Positions 46,075 through 58,100 of a stretch of 64,000 nucleotides of DNA are shown here, one piece after another. Below the pieces are notes generated by a model. That model had not been told where the DNA came from, ran no database searches, and saw only the letters and a program-made list of their open reading frames with translations. The stretch comes from Rhizophagus irregularis (lineage: Eukaryota; Glomeromycota; Glomeromycetes; Glomerales; Glomeraceae): the NCBI RefSeq assembly GCF_026210795.1, contig NC_089434.1:3286001-3350000 (forward strand), given 5' to 3'. Made by a program: the position numbers and the translations under genes. Every line of letters begins with the position of its first letter. Position 1 is the first letter of the stretch.

Positions 46075-46635
46075 TTAGTTACTAAAGTTATTAAAATCAA
46101 ATGAATCATTTAAACCAAAAGTATTTTGAGAGTGAGTTTGCGAGTTTTCAGTAACGATATTTGGGGTAGAGTCTTGTGGAAACAAATTTTGTAAATCCAA
46201 ATTAGCTAAATTTACAGAATTAGGTATAACGATGATTTTAAATCCGGGAATACTAAGTCTAAAGATTTCAGAATTATTCGGTTGAGGAGTATTTTGGAAT
46301 TGAATATCATCAAGAGGTGAGTTATACTGCGGCGCGTAATATGATGCAGTGAACGTAGGATCATCGTATTGAGCTGAAGTACCAAGTTGATTATCCATAA
46401 GAGAGGAGGACTCTTCGTAATTGCCAGTTGTGTAAGTTGTCGTATCTGAAGGGTCGCGAGAAATATTAAAGTAATTATTATATGGAACATTTGGAGTATG
46501 TTCCATTTGATTATGTTCCATTTGGTTACGTTCCATTCGAGAATGCTCCATTTGGATCACATTTGTTGGTTGTTGTAAATGATTGTTTCCATCATTAATA
46601 ATTTCAGTAAAATCCAAATCGAATCCATGAGCCAT
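46075..46635 (-). CDS. Family A protein, copy 7, inverted, stop shifted
   Basis: Unknown function. Start is the conserved ATG at 46635 (18 bases inside the open frame). 186 residues: FDLDFTEIINDGNN, four MEH/MER short repeats, NISRDPSDTTTYTTGNYEE, IFRLSIPGFKIIVIP, NLDLQNLFPQDS. The central region is shorter (no SSV segment after QFQN). One T is missing from the AACTTTTAG at the usual stop, so translation runs on two extra codons to the TAA at 46075 (end NNFSN). It is the only clear full copy on the minus strand, with its own short-type promoter inverted along with it. Confidence 0.7.
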   Translation of the reverse strand: MAHGFDLDFTEIINDGNNHLQQPTNVIQMEHSRMERNQMEHNQMEHTPNVPYNNYFNISRDPSDTTTYTTGNYEESSSLMDNQLGTSAQYDDPTFTASYYAPQYNSPLDDIQFQNTPQPNNSEIFRLSIPGFKIIVIPNSVNLANLDLQNLFPQDSTPNIVTENSQTHSQNTFGLNDSFDFNNFSN

Positions 46636-46840
46636 CGTAAAAACTTTTTGCACTATAAAAAAATTTTGAAGTTTATTATTTTTTTCTTCAAAGTGATAAT
46701 TGCACCAAATATGTATATTAGATATGTTATAAAACTATATTTATCTTAAGAGAGAAACTTTTATATTTTTAATGTTCAAAAAATAAGGCCTTTTAAATAG
46801 ATTTTTTTAAAATAATAAAAATATTTTAGTGTAAACCTAA
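46636..46840 (-). promoter_or_regulatory. Promoter and leader of family A copy 7 (short type)
   Basis: Reverse complement of the short-type leader of copies 4 and 6: AAAAGTTTCTCTCTTAAG, TACATATTTGGTGCAATTAT, and upstream TTACACTAAAATATTTTTAT shared with copy 6. Confidence 0.5.
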
Positions 46841-47398
46841 TAAAATAATATGTATACCAATAAAAAAGCCACTATACCTACTATACATTAATCGGAAAGT
46901 ATCGATTTAGGTTTAGCGGGTGACACACGTATGGCCCCTATTAAGAAAATTCAATTTTGATAAAACTGATACAAAAAATTTACCCCTATTTGGACAATGA
47001 GTTTTAAAACTTTAAAAATTCACACTGATCTCTTAATAGGAAAAAATACCCTGTAGGCTAATCAATTAAGATTTCGTAATAGAAAAAAAGAAAATTCACA
47101 ATCCATCAATTTTTGCATAATATTCACTTCAATCTATCCAAAATAAGCAAACAAAATTCTGTAATTAGAATTTGTGAATTATGGTACTTTAATATTGATC
47201 GTTTCAAATTTAGAAAATAAAAATATAGTCAACTGAAAAATTAAAAAGGTAAACAATCTCTGAATTTAATGCAAGCAAAAACCACATTTTATTTTTTGTG
47301 AAACAAGAAGGTGCAAGTTATTTTTAAAATTCCTATATAAAGTGTTCAATAATTATGCATTGAAACCGTTACCATTCGTCAGTGATGCACGTGATACA
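46841..47398. other. Spacer
   Basis: AT-rich sequence without a supported gene; a short GGTTTAGCGGGTGACACACG patch lies near 46912. Confidence 0.4.
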
Positions 47399-47407
47399 TA
47401 AAGGATC

Positions 47408-47955
47408 GCACGTCCGAAATGTGTGACAGGTTACGCCGAAATCGGTGACAATAACAGGTGACAAATAAGGGTTGGACCACTAAAAAAAACTGTCCCTCAG
47501 ATAAATAGTAGCCCTGTTCATTTCCGGTCGGTCGCATTTTTCGGTCAGATTTAAGTTAATTTTGATTGGGCTGATCAGTTTGTACAACGCAACCATTTTC
47601 TGAACTTTTAGCCCAATTTTTTTGGGGGGTTTTTTGGTCGAACGCCAAAAAATAACCAACCAAAATTAGATAATTTCTGTTTACGTGACATTTAAGAAAA
47701 AAATATATATCAATATAAGGAGTTCGAACTAAATTTCAATCTAAAGCAGTTCAATTTGCGATCGAAAATAAAAAAATTTTATTGGATAATTTTTGTACAA
47801 CAAAATCCGACCGAAAAATGCATCCGACCGGAAATGAACAGGGCTAGTGTTTTTGAACCTCGGGCTTGCACGTGATCATGTGACGCTAAATGACGCTAAA
47901 CATCACTCCTTACTCTAATATATTCGGCGTAACCTGTCACACATTCCGGACCGGC
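47408..47955. mobile_element. 548-bp MITE with 33-bp TIRs and 9-bp target duplication
   Basis: Terminal inverted repeats at 47408-47440 and 47923-47955 match at 30 of 33 positions (core GTGTGACAGGTTACGCCGAA). They are flanked by exact 9-bp direct repeats TAAAGGATC (47399-47407 and 47956-47964). A 9-bp duplication with long TIRs points to a Mutator-like (MULE) origin. No coding capacity. A second element sits inside (47511-47844), so the original MITE was about 212 bp. Near the right end TGACGCTAAA is directly duplicated (47881-47900). Confidence 0.85.
47511..47844. mobile_element. 334-bp MITE nested inside the preceding one, TA target
   Basis: Ends begin GCCCTGTTCATTTCCGGTCG and match as inverted repeats over about 43 bases with roughly four differences. 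TA flanks both sides (47509-47510 and 47845-47846), as for Tc1/mariner-type elements. The interior is non-coding, with a GGGGGGTTTTTTGG stretch near 47624. Confidence 0.8.
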
Positions 47956-48322
47956 TAAAGGATCAACGGATGACATCGATTATCAAAATAACTCATACTC
48001 ATTTCCATGCTTTTTTTTTTTGACTGTACACGTAATCTGTTTTCTTGAAAGAAGGTTAATGTAAAATTATGAAATAGTACATTTTTGGTTTGTCTCACTC
48101 TGATTGCGCTGATTGGCCATAAAAATCAATAAAAAAAAAAGAAAAAAAAAGATCAAAATAAAGAAAATCATGAGTACAACGGATTCACAAAGCCGATATG
48201 TAAGTTTTAAGATTGTAAATTTTCAAAAGAGAAAAAAAGAATGTAATTTATGCAAAGAATAAATTATTCAATCTGACACCAATCGACCATCAATCGGGTA
48301 GATAAATCCGATTCACGAGAAC

Positions 48323-48508
48323 CTATGACTGAATTTGGTCCGCTCTACTCAAGTTTGTTAATATTCTGATAATGTCACCAAGACCAAAATGCTGTGGATT
48401 TTGATAACTCAGCAGTGATATAATAACTTGAACAGTTACATCTCTTCTCTTCAAGAGAGCGTCGTCATGTATACTATGCTGCGCAATGTAATTTATTTTT
48501 AACTGCAT
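48323..48508 (-). CDS. Short hypothetical open frame
   Basis: A 61-residue frame from ATG to TAG with balanced composition (HDDALLKRRDVTVQVIISLL, NPQHFGLGDIIRILTNLS), better than the low-complexity frames around it. No family is recognised and no flanking exon was identified, so it may be an exon of a larger or decayed gene. Confidence 0.25.
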   Translation of the reverse strand: MQLKINYIAQHSIHDDALLKRRDVTVQVIISLLSYQNPQHFGLGDIIRILTNLSRADQIQS

Positions 48509-51493
48509 TAATTAAATTTTGAATACTTACAATATATTTCGCTTACTTCATCATATTGTAAAATATAATAATGTTGATAAATCCCAGGTCATGCTTTCAG
48601 GATTTCGCCTATTTCGCCAGTTTACTATTTTATTCAATCCGAATAATCATATATTACCCTTAATTGCCACCCACATCACATCACATGTTAAAATCAAATA
48701 GATATGAGCAAAATATATATTTCTTAGACATGATAATTTTGCAGTTGTCAGCACTATAATGTAAATAATAAAAGTAAAAAAAAATAAAATAATACAACAA
48801 TTAAAAAAGAAAAAAAAGTCAGATTGAGAAATCAAGCAGAATTAAAAAGATTGAACGTATTACTACGAAAAAAATAATGTGCTACTAATCAGGTTAACTG
48901 GGGTAGATTGTTCTTTAAAGTAAATTTTCTTGACAAATGATTTCGTCCAGTCGATAATTACAGCACCCACAACAAGTTACATCATCTTTTTCTGCGGCTG
49001 TAACACGGCATTCGAATTTATTCTTCATAAATTACAAAATCTATTAGATTAAATTTGCTAACTTATTCAGATTTATAAAGAGAAATAAAAATGAAATACT
49101 TGCATTTATGGATTTTTCTATTCCTTCACTTGCTCTGTTTGCTCTCTTTTCGTATTTACCAGAAATTCTTTTAACGTGTAGTTGATTTTTTGGTTCAAAA
49201 CGGGCTTATAGCGTCACCCGTGTGAGTTGAGTGAATACCAGCAGTCGTTGGGGTTCTGTGAATTTTGTGAAAACGCTGGGTCCGAACATTCGCGAAACAT
49301 TATGCAGATATATTAATCAAATATTGAAAATTTGGAAAGTTTTTATAAAAAAAAAATCAGAACTTCAGATATATTTATTACGCAACGCAAAGAGTCATTT
49401 GATAATAACTTCCCAGCACGTGACTGTGATCAATTAGTCTGTGCTGCGAAAGGATACGTAAAGAAATCTCTACTGACATATATTATACATATTTATACCG
49501 CAAAGATTTGTTATAAATATGATGAAATAAGTCAGCCATAACCTTGGGTATTCAAAGAATGCGTACTCAGATTCATTTTTTGAAAATATTATAATTTTCG
49601 GATTATATTATTTTTTGGGCGTGCTAAAATTGATATGCCCTAATTTGAGTAAACATAAAAATAATATTAATATCATAGTTAATGTCCATTGACATAAATG
49701 TTATACATTAAATTGCAATGTTGTCAGAATTTCTTTATTAAAAACCCATCTGGTCTATAATCCAAGGGAGAAGTATATTTTGTATTCTTTTAATCGCTTC
49801 ATTCCTGTGATTAGTGAAACTGGCTAATATATATATACTGTATATATATAAAGCAAAAATTTGGGCTTCGCCCAGTTTCACTGGAGTATACGAACAATTA
49901 ATCCGTGCATGTGAGCTCCACTCAGTTTCACTAAATTACTTTCTCTGGTTTCGTAATCATGCCCATGATCTACCGATTCGCCGCAATTGTAACATTTATC
50001 GTTCATTGATAATATTAATACATCTTTTAAATGTAACATTTGCTGCCGGTGAGTAGTCATCATGTTAATGGTGTTATTTTGATGAATCAAATCCTATTAA
50101 TAAATAGTACTACGTGTACATTAAAGAAAAAAAAAATATTATTAATATATATTTGAATCATTTCTTCATAAAATATTATCCGCTCTGTAACCTACGAGTC
50201 TTTCTGATGTAGCCATTGTCATAATACTACAAATTTGGATCATTTCGTATTCTCATAAATATTTACCAACGTAATAAAATTTGATTAATATGATAAAAAT
50301 CCTATTATTATCGTTACTGAATATATAAATACATAATTGTCCAGAGGATATGTACGTTCAACACAAAACCATGTCAATGTTCGTCTGATCATGGCTCTAT
50401 ATAAAGAAAACTCAATTTTTACCATGGAATTCGCTTGCAGGATATGAAGTTTTACCGCGAACTTTTTTCAACGCATCGTTTAGGATGAGGATATGAAGGT
50501 GATTTAGGAAAAAAAGTATCGAGACATCTATTTTAGATATTCATTTATTAACTGTTTATGTTTAATTGCATTTACCAATAGCTTTTTAGATTTTAAATTA
50601 AATTGATTGAGTTTAATAAAATATATAAATATCAAATTAAGTATTATATTCAATTATTTATTTATTTATTTTGTTTCATTCATTGTGTTTCTACTTCATT
50701 TGCGAAGAATCAAAGTTTCAATGATTCTTAAATATAAACATGATTAGTTAAAAATCATGTGATTCTTAAATTTTTTAAAATTAGCCAATCAGAAGTCTTT
50801 CCACCATAAGTCTAATTTTAATATTTATCACATAAATTTGTCCTCTAATTGTTACAATCGCTGCAAACAATAATTATAGCTCCTATTTAAATAATCATAT
50901 TACTTATTTAATTCATTCCTTTTACCTTTATTAAAAATAAAATGCTTACAATATAATAAAATTTGATAATACAGGTATAGTTTCTTTTTTTTTCAGTAGA
51001 ATAGTAAATTTTAAAACTTATCATCTTATAAGAAAACTCTTTCATATATTTTGAACTTAAAAATAATTATCAAAGAAAAAAGGGCGTAATTAAATTCAAA
51101 CAATAATAAAATTTATACCTAATCGAGCGACTGCGGTGTACCTCATATACTCTTTTATACTATAAATAAATTGAAAGTTTACATAAAGTTTATATCATAG
51201 GTTTAACGAAAGCTTGAGAGAAAGTACAATAATATATATACATAAATATTAATTGCTATTTGTAAAAGAAATAATAAAATAAATTCCATAATCGTTCATT
51301 CATAAAAGGATATATTTTCTTATATAATAAATTTAAAATGGACATCATGTATATTATAGTAACAGGAGAAAAAATAACTTATTCGTGTTAAAAAGTTTTA
51401 CAATCAAATGAAATTCTAAATTATGATCAATCACGTGAATTTCTCTGTCCTCACATGACTTCATCCAATAAAATCGCAAATTTTTTACAAGGT
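48509..51493. other. 3-kb region with only decayed or chance frames
   Basis: Around 49225-49540 (plus) pieces GFCEFCENAGSEHSRN and RDCDQLVCAAKGYVKKSLL are interrupted by a TAA, suggesting an old coding remnant. A minus-strand frame at 49878-50090 contains CYNCGESVDHGHDYETRESN, with no domain assignable. An 11-bp inverted repeat AGTGAAACTGG/CCAGTTTCACT (49813-49823 and 49872-49882) encloses an AT run. The rest is AT-rich and featureless. Confidence 0.35.
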
Positions 51494-51730
51494 TTAAAAG
51501 GTAGACCCATTAAAAAATTGATTTGTGAATGGATCATTCGAAATTTGTGTTGGTAATCGTATAAATCGATTTGGTATAAGTGTTTTATATCTAAAATGTT
51601 GATATCGACGTCTCCGAATAATACGAGCGACGTAAGACGATGAGACGATAGTAGGATAGTATAAACGAGTTGAAGTATCAGGTTGATTATCCCGAGAATT
51701 GTTTAAAACATCTGACGAAATATGATCCAT
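51494..51730 (-). CDS. Highly diverged family A relative
   Basis: 78 residues from the first ATG in frame (51730) to TAG 51494. MDHISSD, preceded by in-frame NHLQAQ, recalls NHLQQP..QMEH of family A. SRDNQPDTSTRLYYPTIVSS aligns with MDNQLGTSTQYYHPTFTTSY, and a later IPN followed by FTNQFFNG occupies the place of IPNSV...LQNLF. The middle is instead Arg-rich (ARIIRRRRYQHFRYK) and the IPGFKIIVIP motif is lost. The upstream in-frame codons lack an ATG. Whether it is expressed is unclear; it may be a remnant of an older duplication. It is 5 kb from the nearest true copy and lacks the family promoter. Confidence 0.45.
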   Translation of the reverse strand: MDHISSDVLNNSRDNQPDTSTRLYYPTIVSSSYVARIIRRRRYQHFRYKTLIPNRFIRLPTQISNDPFTNQFFNGSTF

Positions 51731-52129
51731 TTGGGCTTGTAAATGATTATCGTAAAAAATATAGGAAATAAATTTAGAAATATAATAGGTAACTTTTAAG
51801 AAAGCTGAATTATTATAGTTATTATTTTTTGTAAGCAACACTTAATAAGTATATCCACATGTCTTAATAAGCGTATCTCTTTTTTTTTGTTCTCTCAAAT
51901 AATTTCTCTATAAAGAAAAAGTATATTAACTAATGAAAACCATAGAAGAAAATTATTTAAAGAAAAAAAAATAATGAATATTTTTTTTTATTAAAAAATT
52001 CTCTAAAGCGACTTTTTATAATTTTTTTTTATTATTTAAACATTTATTTCCTAATATATTAATTTTCAACTCAGATAAATATTTTATTTTATTTTTTTTT
52101 ATTATTTTTTTTTATTTTATATTATTTTA
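51731..52129. other. T-rich spacer before the repeat array
   Basis: Long T and A runs (for example 51879-51890, 51978-51990, 52090-52125) and no gene. It marks the left edge of the repeat array. Confidence 0.4.
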
Positions 52130-55100
52130 TTTATTTTTGGCTTATCAATTTCATTATTCCGAGTCATATCTGAGACAAGTTACCGTAGATCGAATTATAC
52201 CGAATATCATTGTTCTGAACAAATTTTATTTTAAAAAATTATTGTGTCAAATGCAAATGCAAGTTTTTATTTATGGAAATATACTCGCAAGCTTCACGAG
52301 CAAAAATATCGCATGGCGCTTAATTGTCACACAATAATTGCATCCCAATAACTAAAACCAAATTAATTGAATTATACATAGTTTATTTATGCATTGTGAA
52401 ACTATATTTTCAATAAGATTATTCATTTTTTATTGTTTTCTATCCCCATAGAAAAGATATACTAATGGAAATTGTAGAAGAATTTATTAAAATAAATAAA
52501 TAATATATATCTTCTTTTTAAAAATATCCTACAAAGCGATTTTTTTATAATAAAATTTTTTTCGGATACAGTATATAATTTTTCTAATATATTGATTTTC
52601 AGCTCTTTTTTCATTATATTCAAGAAGTTGATCTAGATCATATTGATTATGATGGTAATTTGTCGTTAAAAAAATTTTTTATATCAAATCAATCAAATCA
52701 TTATGTACGAGACCCTACCGAAAAAAATTTTTAATTTAACTGAAACTTGAAAAGGAGTTAAACATCCGTTGTATGATTAAGTTACTAAATTTGGATGTAA
52801 TTTAGTAACGCCAATCAGTAATTAAGTACGAAAAAATTAATGCTACAACGAATTTTATTAGTTAAATCTGAGTAAATGATTTCCAGATTATTGTATAACA
52901 TTCTAATTAAATGGAATTTTTCGTCCGAAAAAAAAAATCAATTAAGGTTCAAAAAAATTTTCTTTATTATGCGTTCCTTTTGTTATCTGCTTATGATGAT
53001 AATGGATAAAATCATATTATTGAAGGATCACAGCAAAGGCAGGTGCAACAAAGGGATGGACTTTTATCATCAACATATTTCCGGCTCGCATAGTTATAAT
53101 TTCCTTTTTTAAAAAGTCTTTTAAATTATATATTGTAATTTGTTATACCTGACAAATGAAATCAATGTTCTCATTATAACTAGATTTAGAAATATTAAGT
53201 AACACTTTTATTATATATAACGAGCCCAAAAATTTAATGCGTTATTTCTATAAACTGTTATCATTGGTCCTCAAGTTAGGCCGGTACTAGTCCTGAGTAA
53301 AGAAACTCTTTACTCAATAAATTACAAACTTATGATATAGTAAAAAGCTTTTCGGATGAGCAACTTATGTGAAAAAACCTGGATCATCCATCACCCATTT
53401 AGCAATTTGCTGTTCCGAAAGCATTACCAAATTTAGAGTAAACTAAATCTAAGCCATTATATTTTTTATAACCCGATAACTTTTTGTCAGCACTATACTA
53501 AAAAATAATTTTCTATTTATTTTATTACAAAAAATATTTAGTTTCTAATATGTTAATTTCACAATTCGGATTGTTATGTCACTTTGTTCCCTGAGTCATA
53601 TCTGAGTAAGTGTAACAAGTTAGATCGAATTATATCAAATATCATTGTTCTGTTAAAAGAAAATTACCAAATTCAGCAAAGAAACAAATTTCATTTAAAA
53701 ATTTATTTAATGTTAATGTCAAATGCAAATGCGCTTAATTGTTACACAATAAGCTACAATAAGTATAATAAATATCTAAGCCGAATTAATTGAAATTATA
53801 ATAATGATTGATTATTATTCAGTTATTTATGTATTGTGAAACTATATCTCATTTCTCAATAAGATTATTCATTTTTTATTGTTTTTCAAAATAATTTCCC
53901 CATAAAGAAAAGATATACTAATGAAAATCGTAAAAGAATAAATATTATTAAAATAAATAATTAATAATATATGAATAATATATGTATTCCTTTAAAAAAA
54001 ATCATACAAATCGATTTTTTTATAATAAATTTTTTTTCGGATCATATACATAATTTCCTGATATATTATTGAATTCCATCTCTTTTTTTTTCGTTATATT
54101 CCGAGTAAAATTAAGAAGTATGATGGTAATTTGTCTTTAAGAAAATTTTTTTTTTAAAAAAAATTTTTTCATATCGAATCAACCAAATCATTATGCATGA
54201 GAAATTATTCTCTACCGAAAAAATTTTTAATTTAATTGAAACTTGAAAGGAGTTAAATATCCGTTATATGATTAAATTACTAAATTTTGGATGTAACTTA
54301 GTAACGCCAATCAAGCACTAATCAAGTACGAAAAAAAATTAATGCTATAACGGATTTTGTTATCAAGAATTAAATCCGAGTAAATAAAGATTTCCCGATT
54401 ATTATTTAACCTAAATGGAATTTTTCGTCCGAAAAAAAAACAATTAAGGTTCAAAAGAAATTTCTTTATTATGCATTCCTTTTATTATCTGCTTATGATG
54501 ATAACAGATAAAATCATATTATTGAAGGATCACAGCGGAGGCAGGTGCAACAAAGAGAAGAACTTTTATCATCAACTTGTTTCTGGCTTATGTAGTTATA
54601 ATTTCCTTTTTAAAAAAATAATATGATTGTAATTTGTAAGTGAACTTTTAAATGAAAATCAATGACTACCAAATTTAGAGTAAATTAAATCTAAGCCATT
54701 ATGCAACAATTGCATCATGTCAATCAATATATGGTTTAGAATTTTATTAAATCCGGTTAAGTTAGTTTGGTTGATTGGTTTGTGAAATTTTTTTTTCTTT
54801 GTCCGATAACAAATCAAAGTAAAATTTTGTTTTACTATACGGTAATTTAGTAATTAATATTTTATGTATTATCGTTCCTTTTGTCATCCGTTTTTAACAA
54901 TGAAAAAACAAACTCCTGAATTAGATCTGAGTAAATTTAGGAATACTCCTCGTAATATATATATATATATTTTATTTTTTAAAAAAAAAATTTTATTTAT
55001 TTTATTACAAATCATATATTTAGTTCCTAATATATATAATAATTTCAACACTTTTTTTTTTGCTATGTCACTTTATTCCCGAGTCATATCTGAGTAAATT

Positions 55101-58100
55101 AACAAATTATACCGAATAACATTACTTTGTTTAAGAAAATTACCAAATTAAGCAAAGAAGCAAATTTTATTTTGATGTTTATTTATGAAAATATACAACA
55201 TAGCCACATTTGATATTTGGCGCAAAAATATTGTATGATCGCTTTAATTGTCACACAATCATAATTGTCTCCCTTACGATTAAATACCTAAATAATTAAA
55301 ATTAATTGAAACTTTAATAATGAATAAATGGAATTCCCCAATATCCATGAATAATTATATTTTTATTCAAGTTATTTATGTACTGTATTGTGAAACTATA
55401 TCTTATTCTCAATAAGATTATTCGGTTTGTATTGTTTTCTTACAAAATAATTCTTACAAAATAATTTCTCCATAAAGAAAAGATATACTAATGAAAAATA
55501 TTATTAAAATAAATAACTAATAATATATGAATAATATATGTATTCCTTTAAAAAAAAAAATCCTACAAAGTAATTTTTTATAATAAAATTTTTTTTTCGA
55601 ATCATATATATAATTTCCTGATATATTATTAATTTTCAAGTCTTTTTCGTTATATTCGAATATGATGGTAATTTGTCATTAAGAAAATTTTTTTTTAAAA
55701 ATTTTTTTCATATCGAATCAATCAAATCATTATGCATGAGAAATTATTCTCTACGTAAAAAAATTTTTTAATTTAATTGAAACTTGAAAGGAGTTAAATA
55801 TCCGTTATATGATTAAGTTACTAAATTTGGATGTAACTCAATCAATAATCAAGTACGAAAAAAATTAATGTTACAACGAATTTTATTATCACGAGTTAAA
55901 ATCTGAGTAAATTTTAATAGTAATTTCTAGTTTATTGTTTAACACTTTAAATGGAATTTTTCATCTGAAAAAAAAATCAATTAAGGTTCAAAAAAATTTC
56001 TTTATTATGCATTCCTTTTGTTATTTGCTTATGATGATGGATAAAATCATATTATTAAAGGATCACAGCAAAGGCAGGTGCAACAAAGGGATGGACTTTT
56101 ATCATCAACTTGTTTCTGGCTTATGTAGTTATAATTTCCTTTTTAAAAAAGTCTTAAAATAATATGATTGTAATTTGTAAGTGAACTTTTTAACTATAAA
56201 TGAAAATCAATGACTAATCCAAAATTTTAATCATTTTACTGTAGACCTGAGTAAAGAAAAATCTTATTTAGAATTTATCGAATCTAATTCAGAATAAATC
56301 ATCCCGATTAGTGATTTGTTGTTTATTTAATTTATGTTAAATAGAATGAAGCATTACCAAATTTAGAGTAAATTAAATCTAAGCCATTATGCAACCAACA
56401 ATTGCATCATGTCAATCAATATATGGTTAAGAATTTTATTAAATCCGGTTAAGTTAGTTTGGTTGTTTGGTTGTTTGGTTGTTTGAATTTCAACTCTTTT
56501 TTTTTTTGCCATGTCACTTTGTTCCCGAGTGGTCGAGTCATATCTGAGTAAATTAACAAATTATACCGAATAACATTGTTTTGTTTAAGAAAATTACCAA
56601 ATTCAGCAAAGAAGCAAATTTTATTTTGATGTTTATTTGAAAATATACAACATAGCCACATTTGATATTGATGCATGGTCGCTTTAATTGTTACACAATA
56701 ATTGTCTCTCTTACGATTAAATATTTAAATTAAAATTATTGAAACTTTAATAATGAATGAATAGAATTCCCCAATATATATATTCATATTATTCAATATA
56801 TAATTTATTTATGCATTGTGAACTACATGTATACCTCAATTTTCAATAAGATTATTCGGTTTGTATTGTTTTCTTACAAAATAATTTCTCCATAAAGAAA
56901 AGATATACTAATGAAAAATCGTAAAAGAATATTATTAAAATAATATATTCCTTTAAAAAAAAATCCTATGATGGTAATTTGTCGTTAAGAAAATTTTTTT
57001 TTTAAAATTTTTTTCATATCGAATCAATCAAATCATTATGCATGAGAAATTATTCTCTACTGAAAAAATTTTTAATTTAATTGAAACTTGAAAGGAGTTA
57101 AATATCCGTTATATGATTAAATTACTAAATTTTGGATGTAACATAGTAACGCCAATCAAGCACTAATCAAGTACGAAAAAAATTAATGCTATAACGGATT
57201 TTGTTATCAAGAATTAAATCCGAGTAAATAAAGATTTCCCGATTATTGTTTAACCTAAATGGAATTTTTCGTCTGAAAAAAAAAACAATTAAAGTTCAAA
57301 AGAAATTTCTTTATTATGCATTCCTTTTATTATCTGCTTATGATGATAACAGATAAAATCATATTATTGAAGGATCACAGCGGAGGCAGGTGCAACAAAG
57401 AGAAGAACTTTATCATCAATTTGTTTCTGGCTTATGTAGTTATAATTTCCTTTTTAAAAAAGTCTTTTAAAATCATATGATTGTAATTTGTAAGTGAACT
57501 TTTTAATTGATAAATGAAAATCAATGAAATCAATGACTAATCATTTTATTGTAGACCTGAGTAAAGAAAAATCTTATTTAGAATTTATCGAATCTAATTC
57601 AGAATAAAAACCCTGAACTATCCCTGATTAGTGATTTGTTGTTATTTAACTTGTATATTATATATAATGAAGCATTACCAAATTTAGAGTAAACCAAATC
57701 TAAGCCATTATGCAGCAATTGCAACAATTGCATCATGACAATCAATGTATTCTGAGTCAGATCTGAATCCGGTTAGTTCGGTTAATTGGTTGTCAAATTT
57801 TCAGTGCGAAAAATCAACTATATAACAAATAAAAGTAAAATTTTGTTTTACTATACTGTAATTTAGTAATATTTTATATATTATCGGACCTTTTATCATC
57901 CATTTCTAACAAAAAAAAAATGTGCACAACAATAGTAAAAAATGAAATAAACTGTTATCAGTTCCCGAATTAGATCTGAGTAAATTTATGAATACTCCTA
58001 GTAAAATATATATATATTTTATTTAAAAAATAATTTTTTATTTATTTTATTACAAATCATATATTTAGTCTTTAATTGTCACACAATAATTGTCTCCCCT

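Noticed and set aside
52876-53112. Repeated peptide frame with MDKIILLKDHSKGRCNKG (also 55935 and 59098)
   Set aside because: The frame is a by-product of the DNA repeat core; other cores are broken or open in another frame, with no consistent start or stop.
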